Assembly: GCA_016213105.1 (NCBI GenBank)
Contig: JACRBN010000021.1
Location: 1 to 64,000, forward strand
Source: Chloroflexota bacterium
GTDB taxonomy: Bacteria; Chloroflexota; Anaerolineae; Anaerolineales; Villigracilaceae
Reading direction: 5' to 3'
DNA length: 64,000 bases
Shown here: in pieces, positions 1-8,259 of the stretch
Layout of the letters: every line of letters starts with the position of its first letter
How positions within the stretch are numbered: the stretch's first letter is position 1
Notes under the pieces: model-generated
Seen by the model: the letters and a program-made list of their open reading frames with translations, nothing else
Database searches by the model: none
Told to the model about the DNA's origin: nothing
Translations under genes and position numbers: made by a program

Positions 1-100
1 TGCGTGGGCGTCCCATTTGGTACACAGGAAAGAATTCCATAATCTCTTGCCATTCGGTATACTTCAAGTCGGTCGGGTAAGTTTGGGTGAATTTGGTCAT
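1..100 (-). CDS. IS5-family transposase, N-terminal part only
   Basis: The minus strand opens with ATG at 98-100 and reads MTKFTQTYPTDLKYTEWQEI followed by MEFFPVYQMGRPR before the window ends. The pattern YP-[ST]-D-L-x(3)-E-W followed by a GRPR box is the usual N-terminus of IS5-group (DUF4096-type) transposases. An AGGGGA stretch directly before the ATG can serve as ribosome binding site. The DDE catalytic domain lies outside the window, so it cannot be said whether the gene is intact. Confidence 0.7.
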   Translation of the reverse strand, partial: MTKFTQTYPTDLKYTEWQEIMEFFPVYQMGRPR

Positions 101-136
101 TCCCCTATCTTACTCGACCACTTTTCATACAGTCTC
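1..136 (-). mobile_element. End of an IS5-like insertion sequence (partial)
   Basis: This is the terminal part of an insertion sequence whose transposase reads off the left edge of the window. The outer end appears to be near base 136, where the minus strand starts GAGACTGTATGAAAAG, which resembles IS5-family ends. The adjacent TAA at 137-139 could be one copy of a 3-bp TNA target duplication. The other end and the second duplication are outside the window, so the boundaries are inferred. Confidence 0.6.
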
Positions 137-157
137 TAAGGGCTCCTCGCAATGACG
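137..157. repeat. Half of a dispersed palindromic repeat, truncated by the IS
   Basis: The bases GGCTCCTCGCAATGAC here match the right arm of the full palindromic repeat at 18247-18335 (CTCCTCGCAATGACAT). The matching left arm is missing and the IS end begins directly beside it, so the IS probably inserted into a copy of this repeat just downstream of pheA. Confidence 0.65.
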
Positions 158-970
158 TTAGGTTTTATACCTTTGATAACATCCCAGCACGCGCAGCATG
201 ACGGCGTACTCGCCGAGACGGTCAAGCGCACGTTTGGATGCGTCCCCGCTGACCGCGCCGAGGAAGTCGACGTAGAAGAGATATTCCCAGGGCTTGCCCG
301 CCAGCGGACGGGACTCGATCTTGGTCAGGTCGATATCGCGCAGGGCGAAGACACTCAGCGCTTTGAAGAGCGCGCCTGGCTGATTCTTGAGCGTGAATAC
401 GATGGAAGTTTTCGCCTCGCCTTCGGGCTGTTTGTCCTCGCGCGAGATGGCCAGGAAGCGCGTGTAATTTTCCTGATTGTCCTCAATGCCTTCTTCGAGG
501 ATCTTCATGCCATAGAGTTGGGCCGCACGTTTGGATGCGATGGCCGCGGTGGTGCGCTCGCCGCTGGCCTTGAGCATCTTCACGCTGCCCGCCGTGTCGT
601 AGACAGGTTCGGTCTTGACGCCCAGGCTGCGCAGGTAACCCGCGCATTGTCCCAGCGCCTGGGGATGGCTGATGACGCGCTGGATGTCTTGCTTTTCGGT
701 ATCCTCGAACGCGATCAGGCAATGACGCACGCGCAGGAAATACTCGCCCACGATGTGCAGGTCATGGCGCAGCAGCAGGTCATAGTTCTGGTGGATGCTG
801 CCCGCCAGCGAATTTTCAATGGGGATCAGGCCCATGTCGCAGGCGCCCGAGGTCACGGCCGCGAACACATCGTCGAAGGTTTCGCACGGCTGCGTTTCGA
901 CTTCGCCGAAATAGTTGAACGTGGCCTGTTCGCTGTACGCGCCTGGTTCGCCCTGGAATGCAATTTTCAT
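158..970 (-). CDS. pheA: Prephenate dehydratase
   Basis: The 270-residue product converts prephenate to phenylpyruvate in phenylalanine synthesis and is cytoplasmic. The N-terminal part has the dehydratase fold, starting MKIAFQGEPGAYSEQA, with the conserved TRF triplet in NYTRFLAIS. The C-terminal part is an ACT regulatory domain with GALFKALSVFA and the ESRP motif that binds phenylalanine, so feedback inhibition is expected. The ATG at 970 follows a strong AGGAGG site and overlaps the stop of the upstream aminotransferase by ATGA, which decides this start over in-frame upstream codons. There is no chorismate mutase domain. The pairing with an aminotransferase suggests the next step, transamination of phenylpyruvate. 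Confidence 0.93.
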   Translation of the reverse strand: MKIAFQGEPGAYSEQATFNYFGEVETQPCETFDDVFAAVTSGACDMGLIPIENSLAGSIHQNYDLLLRHDLHIVGEYFLRVRHCLIAFEDTEKQDIQRVISHPQALGQCAGYLRSLGVKTEPVYDTAGSVKMLKASGERTTAAIASKRAAQLYGMKILEEGIEDNQENYTRFLAISREDKQPEGEAKTSIVFTLKNQPGALFKALSVFALRDIDLTKIESRPLAGKPWEYLFYVDFLGAVSGDASKRALDRLGEYAVMLRVLGCYQRYKT

Positions 971-2154
971 CGGGCCTCCTGCCTTTCTGCCCATTCGATG
1001 ATTCTTCTCAGCCCCGCTTCGACATCCTCGTCGGAGGCGGCGATGCACAGGCGCACGAAGCCTTCGCCCTGCTCGCCAAACGCGGAACCAGGGACGAGTC
1101 CCACGCCTGCTTCATCCAGCAGATGTTCGCAGATCTCGACCGAGCTCATGCCCAGCGGGCGGAAGTCGAGGAAGAAGTAGAAGGCGCCCTTCGATGGCTG
1201 GACCAGCACCTTCTCGCTTTCGTATTCGGCGGCGATGCGAATGGCCAGATCGCGACGGCGGGCATAGGCGGAGCGCATGTCTGCGGCGGATTGTTGCATA
1301 CCTGGGTCGCTCAACGCAAAGGCGGCGGCTTTCTGCACGAAGGGCGCAACACAGGTGATCGAGTTCTGGCTCGCCTTGAGCGCGTTCTCGATGACGCCCG
1401 ACGGGGCGGCCAGGTAGCCGACGCGCCAGCCCGTCATCGCGTAGGTCTTGGACAGGCTGTGCACCAGCAGCGTGTGTTCCTTCGCGCCTGGGAAGGCGCC
1501 CGCGCTGGTGGGCCTCTCTTCGTAATAAAGATTCTCGTAGACTTCATCGCTGACAATCCACAGATCGTGCGCGGCGGCAAACTCCTGCAGCTTCGCCAGA
1601 TAGTCGCGGGACGGATACATGCCCGTCGGGTTGGAGGGATAATTCAGCACGATGACGCGCGTCTTCGCGGTCAGCGCTTTTTCCCAGGATTCAAAGTAGG
1701 GGATGAATCCATTCTCGGCGGGCGCGGGCACGCGGACTACATCCGCGCGCAGCATGGAGGCCATGTTGGCGTGCGTGGCCCAGGTCGGGTCGGGGATCAG
1801 CACTTCATCGCCCGGGTTGAGGATCGACTGCATCGCCAAATAATAGGCGTGGATGCCGCCGTGCGTGACCAGAATCTCGGAGGCGGGATCGTAGCTCAGG
1901 CCGTTGTCGCGGGCCAGCTTGGAAGCGGCAGCCGCCCGCAGGTCAGGATAGCCGCGGCTGGGACCGTAATGCGTCAGCCCGCTGCGCAGCGCCTCGGTCG
2001 CGGCATCCAGCACGGAGGGCGGGGTCGCAAAGTCAGGGTCGCCCACCTGCAGTTGGATGACCTTCCTGCCCGAGGCTTTGACAGCCAGGATGCGGTCGTT
2101 CATCGCCACTGTGGCAGACTGGCGGATCGTTTCGAATTGGGTATTGAGGTTCAT
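967..2154 (-). CDS. PLP-dependent class I/II aminotransferase
   Basis: This fold-type I aminotransferase has the pyridoxal-phosphate lysine in SLSKTYAMTGWRVGY (about residue 235), the NYPSNPTG motif and a C-terminal arginine region (FVRLCIAAS) for carboxylate binding. It is translationally coupled to pheA, so an aromatic amino acid transaminase role is plausible, but the family also includes aspartate and alanine enzymes and the substrate cannot be read from sequence. The start is uncertain. ATG 2154 gives a typical N-terminus (MNLNTQFETIRQS). An in-frame ATG at 2181 has a better GGAG site but adds nine unusual residues and lies inside a TATAAT box. Confidence 0.88.
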   Translation of the reverse strand: MNLNTQFETIRQSATVAMNDRILAVKASGRKVIQLQVGDPDFATPPSVLDAATEALRSGLTHYGPSRGYPDLRAAAASKLARDNGLSYDPASEILVTHGGIHAYYLAMQSILNPGDEVLIPDPTWATHANMASMLRADVVRVPAPAENGFIPYFESWEKALTAKTRVIVLNYPSNPTGMYPSRDYLAKLQEFAAAHDLWIVSDEVYENLYYEERPTSAGAFPGAKEHTLLVHSLSKTYAMTGWRVGYLAAPSGVIENALKASQNSITCVAPFVQKAAAFALSDPGMQQSAADMRSAYARRRDLAIRIAAEYESEKVLVQPSKGAFYFFLDFRPLGMSSVEICEHLLDEAGVGLVPGSAFGEQGEGFVRLCIAASDEDVEAGLRRIIEWAERQEAR

Positions 2155-2313
2155 AAGCTGTCCAGGATTAAATTTCCGCATTATACTCCCCGCGCAGGTT
2201 GGCACCCATATTTTCCTGAAAATTCGCGCCGGGAGAAAAGCTCGCGCCTATTTTGCAACATCCCATGCTTCACGTCGTATACACAAACAACCTATTATCA
2301 TCTGGAGAGTATC

Positions 2314-3183
2314 ATGCAGCTCACCGTTACTGACCTTGGCAAGGAATATAAACGCGGCTTCTGGGGACTGAAGAATTTTTCCCTCGAGATCAAACCCGGC
2401 ATCCTGGGCTTGCTCGGGCCGAATGGCGCGGGCAAATCCACCTTCATGCGCATGCTGGCCACCATCACCAAACCCACGGAGGGAACGATCACGTACAACA
2501 ACGTTAACGTAGTTGCACAACCCGACGCCCTGCGCGATGTGCTCGGATATCTGCCGCAGGACTTCGGCGTGTATCCCAACCTGAACGCGGTGGAATTTCT
2601 CGAATACATGGCGGCCATCAAGGGCCTGGATGCCGCCACTGCGCGGAAACGCATCGACGAACTGCTGCAACTCGTCAACCTCAAGGATGCGGCCAGGCGT
2701 CCGCTGGGCGGATATTCGGGCGGGATGAAACAGCGCGTGGGCATCGCGCAGGCCTTGCTCAACGACCCGCAGCTGCTCATCGTGGATGAACCCACCGTCG
2801 GCCTGGACCCCGAGGAGCGCGTCCGCTTCCGCAACCTGCTCTCCGACCTGTCGGGCGAGCGCATCGTGATCCTGTCCACGCACATCGTCTCCGACGTGGA
2901 GGCGACCGCCACGCACATCGCACTCATCAACAAGGGACAGCTCCTGCGCGCGGCCGCGCCCGAAGACCTGCTCAAGGAACTGGATGGCAAGGTCTGGGAG
3001 TGGACCGTTCAAAGCGACGACCTGCCCGCGCTCAAACAGAAGCACATCATCAGCGGCACGATCCGCAGAAGCGACGGGGTGCAGGTGCGCGTGGTCAGCG
3101 CGACCCCGCCCGAGGCGCAGGCCGTCAGCGTGAGTCCCAACCTCGAGGATGCCTATCTGTATTTCATCGGAGGCAAATCATGA
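2314..3183 (+). CDS. ABC-2 exporter ATP-binding protein
   Basis: This 289-residue ATPase drives an ABC-2 type exporter. It shows Walker A GPNGAGKS (about residue 40), a Q-loop in YLPQDFGVYPNL, the signature YSGGMKQR, Walker B LLIVDEPTVGLDPEER and the switch histidine in ILSTHIV. GGAGAG five bases before ATG 2314 supports the start. The stop overlaps the ATG of the permease gene, so the two are one operon. The substrate is unknown. Families with this ATPase-permease pairing export small molecules, peptides or lipids. Confidence 0.9.
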   Translation: MQLTVTDLGKEYKRGFWGLKNFSLEIKPGILGLLGPNGAGKSTFMRMLATITKPTEGTITYNNVNVVAQPDALRDVLGYLPQDFGVYPNLNAVEFLEYMAAIKGLDAATARKRIDELLQLVNLKDAARRPLGGYSGGMKQRVGIAQALLNDPQLLIVDEPTVGLDPEERVRFRNLLSDLSGERIVILSTHIVSDVEATATHIALINKGQLLRAAAPEDLLKELDGKVWEWTVQSDDLPALKQKHIISGTIRRSDGVQVRVVSATPPEAQAVSVSPNLEDAYLYFIGGKS

Positions 3184-4742
3184 GCACGGCCAGAATCATC
3201 TATCACCTGGCACGCGCCGATTTTCTGGAACGCGTGCGGCGTTATAGTTTTCTGGTCATGCTGGGATTGGTGGTCTTCCTCGGCTATCAAACCGCCATCG
3301 GCAACATGGCCCTGGAGCTTGGCCAGTATCGCGGCGAGTACAATTCCGCCTGGGTCGGCGCGATGATGTCGCTCATTGCGACCTTCTTCCTGGGCTGGTT
3401 CGGGTTCTATCTCGTCAAAGGCTCGGTGGCGCGCGACCGGGAAACGGGCGTCGGGCAGATCATGGCGACCACGCCCCTGACTCGTCCGCTTTATCTGCTG
3501 GGCAAATGGCTGAGCAATTTTGCCGTGCTGACCGCCATGCTGGCGGTGCTGGCCCTGGCGGGACTGGTCATTCAGTTCATGCAAGGCGAAAGCATGCAGG
3601 TCAATCTGCCCGCTTTCCTGGCGCCCTTTTTTTTCATCGCATTGCCGCTGCTGGCGCTGGTCGCCGCCGCCGCGGTGTTATTCGAATCCATCCCGTTTTT
3701 GCAGGGCGGCTTTGGCAACATCGTCTACTTCTTTGCGTTCATCATGTTCCTTCCATTGTTCCTGGAAAACAGCACCCTGAGCCGGTACCCCGCCTATGAG
3801 CCGATGGGATTGGGCCTGTTGTCCAACGAGATGGGCCGGGCCCTCACCGCAATCCATCCCGATTATGGTGGCGGTTTCTCCCTGGGCAGCGGCGGGCAGG
3901 AGATCATCGGCACCTTCACCTGGGAGGGCGTTCAGTGGACTCCCGCCATCCTGTTTGCGCGCTTTACCCTGATCGTGCTGGCCGTCGCATTCACCTTCTT
4001 CGCCGCGCTTTTCTTCGACCGCTTCGATCCTTCACGCTCCAAACCCAGGCGGATGAAGAACCCCGCAGCGGACCCGTCGCCCGCGCCTGCTTCCATATCC
4101 CAGGCGCTGCCCTCCGTTCACCTGACTCCGTTGAATCGGGCCGCCAGCCGCTTCAGCTTCTTCAGCGTGCTCGTCGCCGAGTTGAAACTGCTGCTCAAGG
4201 GTCAGCGCTGGTGGTGGTATGCCATCGCAGGCGGACTCATCATCGCCAGCATCGTGAACCCGTCCACGATCACCCGTCAGTACGTTCTGCCGATTGCCTG
4301 GGCCTGGCACATCCTGCTGGTCTCCTCCCTCGGCAACCGTGAAGCGCGCGACAACGTCCAACAAATGACCTACTCCTCGGCCTCCCCGTTGTGGCGTCAA
4401 CTGCCTGCGCAATGGCTGGCAGGCTTCATCGTCACCCTGCTATTGGGTGCTGGCGCGCTTGTCCGCTTTGCAGTCGACGGGGACATGGCCGGCCTGCTGG
4501 CCCTGTTCTCCGGCGCGCTCTTCATCCCCTCACTGTCGCTCGCCCTCGGCGTGTGGAGCGGAACCAGCAAGGTCTTCGAGATCGTCTACATTTCGCTCTG
4601 GTACCTCGGCCCCATGAACCGCGTGGACGCCCTGGATTTCAGCGGCGCGAACAGCAGTGGACGGCCCGAATTCTTCATCCCGTTTTCGATTGCGCTGATC
4701 GCGCTGGCCTTCCTTGGCAGGTCGAGACAATTGCGAAATTAG
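3180..4742 (+). CDS. ABC-2 type permease, double-length membrane protein
   Basis: This 520-residue integral membrane protein is the partner of the preceding ATPase. It has about six hydrophobic segments in residues 20-285, a hydrophilic Pro/Ala/Ser-rich stretch near 300-330, and a second block of about six hydrophobic segments to the C-terminus. A single chain may therefore supply both halves of the channel. ATG 3180 overlaps the ATPase stop (ATGA). A hairpin at 4771-4799 follows the gene. No binding protein is nearby, which favours export over import. Confidence 0.85.
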   Translation: MSTARIIYHLARADFLERVRRYSFLVMLGLVVFLGYQTAIGNMALELGQYRGEYNSAWVGAMMSLIATFFLGWFGFYLVKGSVARDRETGVGQIMATTPLTRPLYLLGKWLSNFAVLTAMLAVLALAGLVIQFMQGESMQVNLPAFLAPFFFIALPLLALVAAAAVLFESIPFLQGGFGNIVYFFAFIMFLPLFLENSTLSRYPAYEPMGLGLLSNEMGRALTAIHPDYGGGFSLGSGGQEIIGTFTWEGVQWTPAILFARFTLIVLAVAFTFFAALFFDRFDPSRSKPRRMKNPAADPSPAPASISQALPSVHLTPLNRAASRFSFFSVLVAELKLLLKGQRWWWYAIAGGLIIASIVNPSTITRQYVLPIAWAWHILLVSSLGNREARDNVQQMTYSSASPLWRQLPAQWLAGFIVTLLLGAGALVRFAVDGDMAGLLALFSGALFIPSLSLALGVWSGTSKVFEIVYISLWYLGPMNRVDALDFSGANSSGRPEFFIPFSIALIALAFLGRSRQLRN

Positions 4743-4770
4743 GCGCTGTGCGCCCATCCCCGTAATGACA

Positions 4771-4806
4771 TTGGAGCCAGGCGATTTGCCTGGCTCCAAT
4801 GTTTTA
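4771..4806. terminator. Shared bidirectional terminator
   Basis: Perfect arms TTGGAGCCAGGC and GCCTGGCTCCAA enclose a five-base loop and are followed by GTTTTATAT on the plus strand. The hairpin lies between two convergent genes (permease ends 4742, GH3 ends 4821) and probably stops transcription from the left, and perhaps from both sides. Confidence 0.8.
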
Positions 4807-4820
4807 TATATCCAATCGGG

Positions 4821-7022
4821 TTACTGCACGTCCGCTTCGTCCAGCCAGAACTCGCCTGCCAGCCCCTCCGCCGAATTCGTCCCCACCCAGACCTTGAACA
4901 GGCCCGGCTCGACAACGTATTGCATGTCCACGTTGTGAAAGCCCAGGTCGGCGACCTTCAACTCAAAGGTCAGCTTGCGGCTTTCACCGGGCGCGAGCAG
5001 GAGCTTCTGGAAACCCTTCAATTCCTTGATGGGCCGCACACGGCTGCCAACCACGTCGCCCACGTACAACTGCGCCACTTCCTCGCCGGCCACGGCGCCC
5101 GTGTTCTTCACGGTCGCGCTGACCGTGACCCTGCCTGCGGCCTTCCTCACCTCCAGGTCGGCGTATTCGAAGGTCGTGTAGCTCAAGCCAAAGCCGAACG
5201 GATACAGCGGCGCGACCGGGCCGTCGATGTATTTCGAGGTGAACCAGAACTCCGTGGCGGGGCGTCCCGTGCTGGTGCGGTTGTAATAGATCGGGCACTG
5301 CCCCACCGCGTACGGGAAGCTCGTGACCAGTTTTCCACCTGGGTTGTACGCGCCGAAGAGCACGTCGGCCACGGCGGGGCCGGCCTGCACGCCCAACTGC
5401 CAGGTTTCGAGGATGGCATCTGCATTTTCGGCGATCCAGGGAATCGACAGCGGGCGTCCGTTGCTGAGCACGACCACCAGCGGTTTGCCCATTGCCTTCA
5501 AGGCCTTGAGCAGATCCTCCTGATGGCCGGGCAGACCGAGATTCATGCGGCTGGCGGCCTCCCCACTCATTTTGGCGGATTCGCCCACGACCACGATCAC
5601 AACCTCGGCCTGGCTCGCCGCCTCGATAGCCTGGGCAAAGTCTGCGGGCAGCTTGTCATCGATGTCGCAGCCGCGCGCATACAGCACCTCGGCCTCCGTC
5701 GCGGATTGGATTCCGCCCAGGATGGAGACGACATCCCTGCGCGAGCCCGTGAACGACCACGAACCCAACATGTCGAAGGGACTGTCGGCCAGCGGCCCGA
5801 TGACGGCGATCTTGCGGGCCGCCTGTTTGAGCGGCAGAAGTCCGCCCACGTTTTTGAGCAGCACGATGGAGCGGCGGGCCGCCTCCCGCGCCAAGTCGAG
5901 GTGGGCGGGACGCAGCAGGGCGGCGGATTCGGTTTCAGCGTCCGAGCGGAAGGGGCGGTCGAACAATCCCAGCAGGAACTTGACGCGCAAAACGCGGCGC
6001 ACAGCCTCGTCCACCACGGACATCGGAATGACGCCCGCTTCGACCAGCTCGGGGATGTCGTGGCGGTAGCTCTCGGTGACCATGTCCATGTCCACACCCG
6101 CCAGCAGGGCCTTTTTGCCCGCGTCCTTGCGGTCGGCGGCGTGACCGTGCGGCACCAGCTCGCCAATCGAATTCCAGTCGCTGACCACGAAGCCGTTGAA
6201 GCCCAGCTTGCCGCGCAGGATGTCAGTCAGGGTGTAGCGGTTGGCCGAGGTGGGCACGCCGTTCAAATCGTTGAAGGCGCTCATGAAGGTGGCCGCGCCC
6301 GCATCCGCGGCGGAGGCAAAGGGCGGCAGGTACACGTCGTGCAGGGTCTGGACGGCCATCTCGACCGTGTTGTAGTCGCGTCCCGCCACGGCGGCGCCGT
6401 AGGCGATGTAATGCTTGGCGCAGGCGGCCACGTGCTGCGGGTCGGCCAGATCGTCGCCCTGGAAGCCCTGCACGCGCGCGGCAGCGAAGGCGCTGCCCAG
6501 GAAGGTATCCTCGCCCGCGCCTTCGGCAATGCGGCCCCAGCGGGCGTCGCGGGCGATGTCCACCATCGGCGCGAAGGTCCAATGCAAGCCGGCGGCAGAA
6601 GCCTCTCGGGCAGCGACTTCAGCGGTGCGGCGCGCCAGGTCGGGTTCCCAACTGCAAGCCTCGGCCAGCGGGATGGGGAACATGGTGCGGTAGCCGTGGA
6701 TCACGTCCAGCCCGAAGATGAGCGGGATGCCCAGCCGGGTCTCCTCAACGGCGATCTTTTGCAGGCGGTTGATCTTCTCTGCGCCCTGCACGCCCAGATA
6801 CGAGCCGACCACCCCTTCGCGGATCCAGTCCTCGTGGTAGTCGAGCTTGACCTTCTGCATGGCCTCGGGGTCATCCAGGAAGGAGTCCACGCCCACGCCT
6901 TCGAGCATGGTCGGGCCAAGCTGGGTGAGCTGCCCCGCTTTTTCGAGCAGGGTCATTTGCGATAACAGCGCGTCGATCTTTGCTTCGATCTCGGGCCTCA
7001 ATAATTGTGCTTGTTTGTTCAT
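4821..7022 (-). CDS. GH3 beta-glucosidase, BglX-like
   Basis: This 733-residue glycoside hydrolase of family 3 should release terminal beta-linked glucose or xylose from oligosaccharides. The N-terminal barrel carries FGLDVIHGYRTMFPIP, the KHYIAYGA segment and the nucleophile aspartate D282 in GFVVSDWNS. A GH3 C-terminal sandwich (GESAKMSGEAASRMNLGLPG) and a fibronectin-III-like domain (residues about 640-730) follow. No signal peptide is visible, so it probably acts in the cytoplasm on imported sugars. ATG 7022 follows AAGGA at good spacing. The upstream MFS carrier ends four bases away, which suggests one operon for uptake and hydrolysis. Confidence 0.92.
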   Translation of the reverse strand: MNKQAQLLRPEIEAKIDALLSQMTLLEKAGQLTQLGPTMLEGVGVDSFLDDPEAMQKVKLDYHEDWIREGVVGSYLGVQGAEKINRLQKIAVEETRLGIPLIFGLDVIHGYRTMFPIPLAEACSWEPDLARRTAEVAAREASAAGLHWTFAPMVDIARDARWGRIAEGAGEDTFLGSAFAAARVQGFQGDDLADPQHVAACAKHYIAYGAAVAGRDYNTVEMAVQTLHDVYLPPFASAADAGAATFMSAFNDLNGVPTSANRYTLTDILRGKLGFNGFVVSDWNSIGELVPHGHAADRKDAGKKALLAGVDMDMVTESYRHDIPELVEAGVIPMSVVDEAVRRVLRVKFLLGLFDRPFRSDAETESAALLRPAHLDLAREAARRSIVLLKNVGGLLPLKQAARKIAVIGPLADSPFDMLGSWSFTGSRRDVVSILGGIQSATEAEVLYARGCDIDDKLPADFAQAIEAASQAEVVIVVVGESAKMSGEAASRMNLGLPGHQEDLLKALKAMGKPLVVVLSNGRPLSIPWIAENADAILETWQLGVQAGPAVADVLFGAYNPGGKLVTSFPYAVGQCPIYYNRTSTGRPATEFWFTSKYIDGPVAPLYPFGFGLSYTTFEYADLEVRKAAGRVTVSATVKNTGAVAGEEVAQLYVGDVVGSRVRPIKELKGFQKLLLAPGESRKLTFELKVADLGFHNVDMQYVVEPGLFKVWVGTNSAEGLAGEFWLDEADVQ

Positions 7023-7026
7023 TGAT

Positions 7027-8247
7027 CTATCCTTCCACAATATTTTCCAAAATCACAGAGGCTGTCCTTTGACTTCCCTTGCGAACCAGGGACAGACAGG
7101 CCATTCCAAAAACAGCCAGCGCGGCCCAAAAGGCAAAGGGCGCTCCCGACCAGAAGACCGCCAAGCTGTTGCCGATCGGCGGGGCGAGGAAGTTGCCCAA
7201 CCCGCTCAGGGCCATCGTCAGCCCGAGGGCGGTCCCGGCGTAGAGCGGGCCGACGCCGTCAGTCTCGATGACCATGGTCATGAAGATCGCCATGAAGGCA
7301 TCCCGCACGAATCCGCTCATCAGGACCGCCAGCCAGATCACGTTGCCGCTGGCGAAGCTCAACAAGCCCGCGCCGCCCGCCACCAGCAGCGTGGCGATCA
7401 GGAGCAGGTTCTTGCGCGACCCCAGGCGGTCGGACCAGAGCGCAATCGGCAGGACGAAGACCATGCTGATGGTGTGGAAGGCCGAGAGCGCCCCGTCGGC
7501 GCGGACGGCTTCCCAGCCGATGCCGCGCAGGTAGAGCGGCAAATAGCCCAGGATGCCCTGGATGCAGCTTCCCACCCCAAAGAGCGTCAGGCCCAACAGC
7601 CAGACATTCTTCAAGCGGACAACGTGCTGCACCGCATCGCGCATGGACATCCCGCCTTCGACGCGCAGGCCTGGCAGGGTGCGTGTGAAGAACCAGGGCA
7701 GGCTGAAGGCCGCGCCGATCAGCCCATAGACGATCAACACGTTGCGCCAGCCGCCCAGCAGGGGCGAGAAGGTGGTGGCGCTGAACATCGAGCCGAGCAG
7801 GAAGCCGAGGGCCATGCCCATCGAGACCAGGCCGTTGGCCAGTCCCAGTTGATGGGCGGGGAACCACTGTCCGGCCGTCTTGATGCCGTTCATGGCTACG
7901 AAGGGAATCAGCGCCCCCAGCAGGATCACGATTACGGTCATCGAGACGAAATCCGCGGCCAGGCCGCGCGCCGCGCCCAACAGCCCCGCCGCCAGGCTGC
8001 AGACGATCAGCACGCGCTTGGGGCCGAATTTATCGCCGATCACCCCGCCCAGCAGGCTGGTCAGGATGGCGGGCAGCGACCCCACACCCCAGACGATCCC
8101 CACCTGGACGAGGTTCAGCCCCAAATCCTGCGAGATCTCCTTGGCCAGCACCGACATGCCCATTGCAGGCATGGCGACAACGAACATATTGGTCAGGACG
8201 ACCAGGGTCAGGATGTACCATTTGTACGCGCTGGGTTGATCGCTCAT
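7027..8247 (-). CDS. MFS transporter
   Basis: This 406-residue major facilitator protein has twelve predicted hydrophobic helices and a typical loop 2-3 signature (GGVIGDKFGPKRV). It lies between two GH3 genes with gaps of 4 and 12 bases, so it is probably co-transcribed and may import the glycoside or oligosaccharide they cleave. That role is inferred from context only, since MFS sequence does not give the substrate here. The start at 8247 is the first ATG, with only a weak upstream purine run. Confidence 0.82.
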   Translation of the reverse strand: MSDQPSAYKWYILTLVVLTNMFVVAMPAMGMSVLAKEISQDLGLNLVQVGIVWGVGSLPAILTSLLGGVIGDKFGPKRVLIVCSLAAGLLGAARGLAADFVSMTVIVILLGALIPFVAMNGIKTAGQWFPAHQLGLANGLVSMGMALGFLLGSMFSATTFSPLLGGWRNVLIVYGLIGAAFSLPWFFTRTLPGLRVEGGMSMRDAVQHVVRLKNVWLLGLTLFGVGSCIQGILGYLPLYLRGIGWEAVRADGALSAFHTISMVFVLPIALWSDRLGSRKNLLLIATLLVAGGAGLLSFASGNVIWLAVLMSGFVRDAFMAIFMTMVIETDGVGPLYAGTALGLTMALSGLGNFLAPPIGNSLAVFWSGAPFAFWAALAVFGMACLSLVRKGSQRTASVILENIVEG

Positions 8248-8259
8248 GCAGACCCGCGG

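Noticed and set aside
152-1180. Long plus-strand open frame over pheA
   Set aside because: It is antisense to pheA and the aminotransferase, both of which have clear motifs; its translation has no family features.
4920-6965. 681-codon plus-strand open frame opposite the BglX-like gene
   Set aside because: Its composition (His, Gly, Arg, Val-rich) is that of the reverse frame of a GC-rich gene; the GH3 gene on the minus strand has all catalytic motifs.
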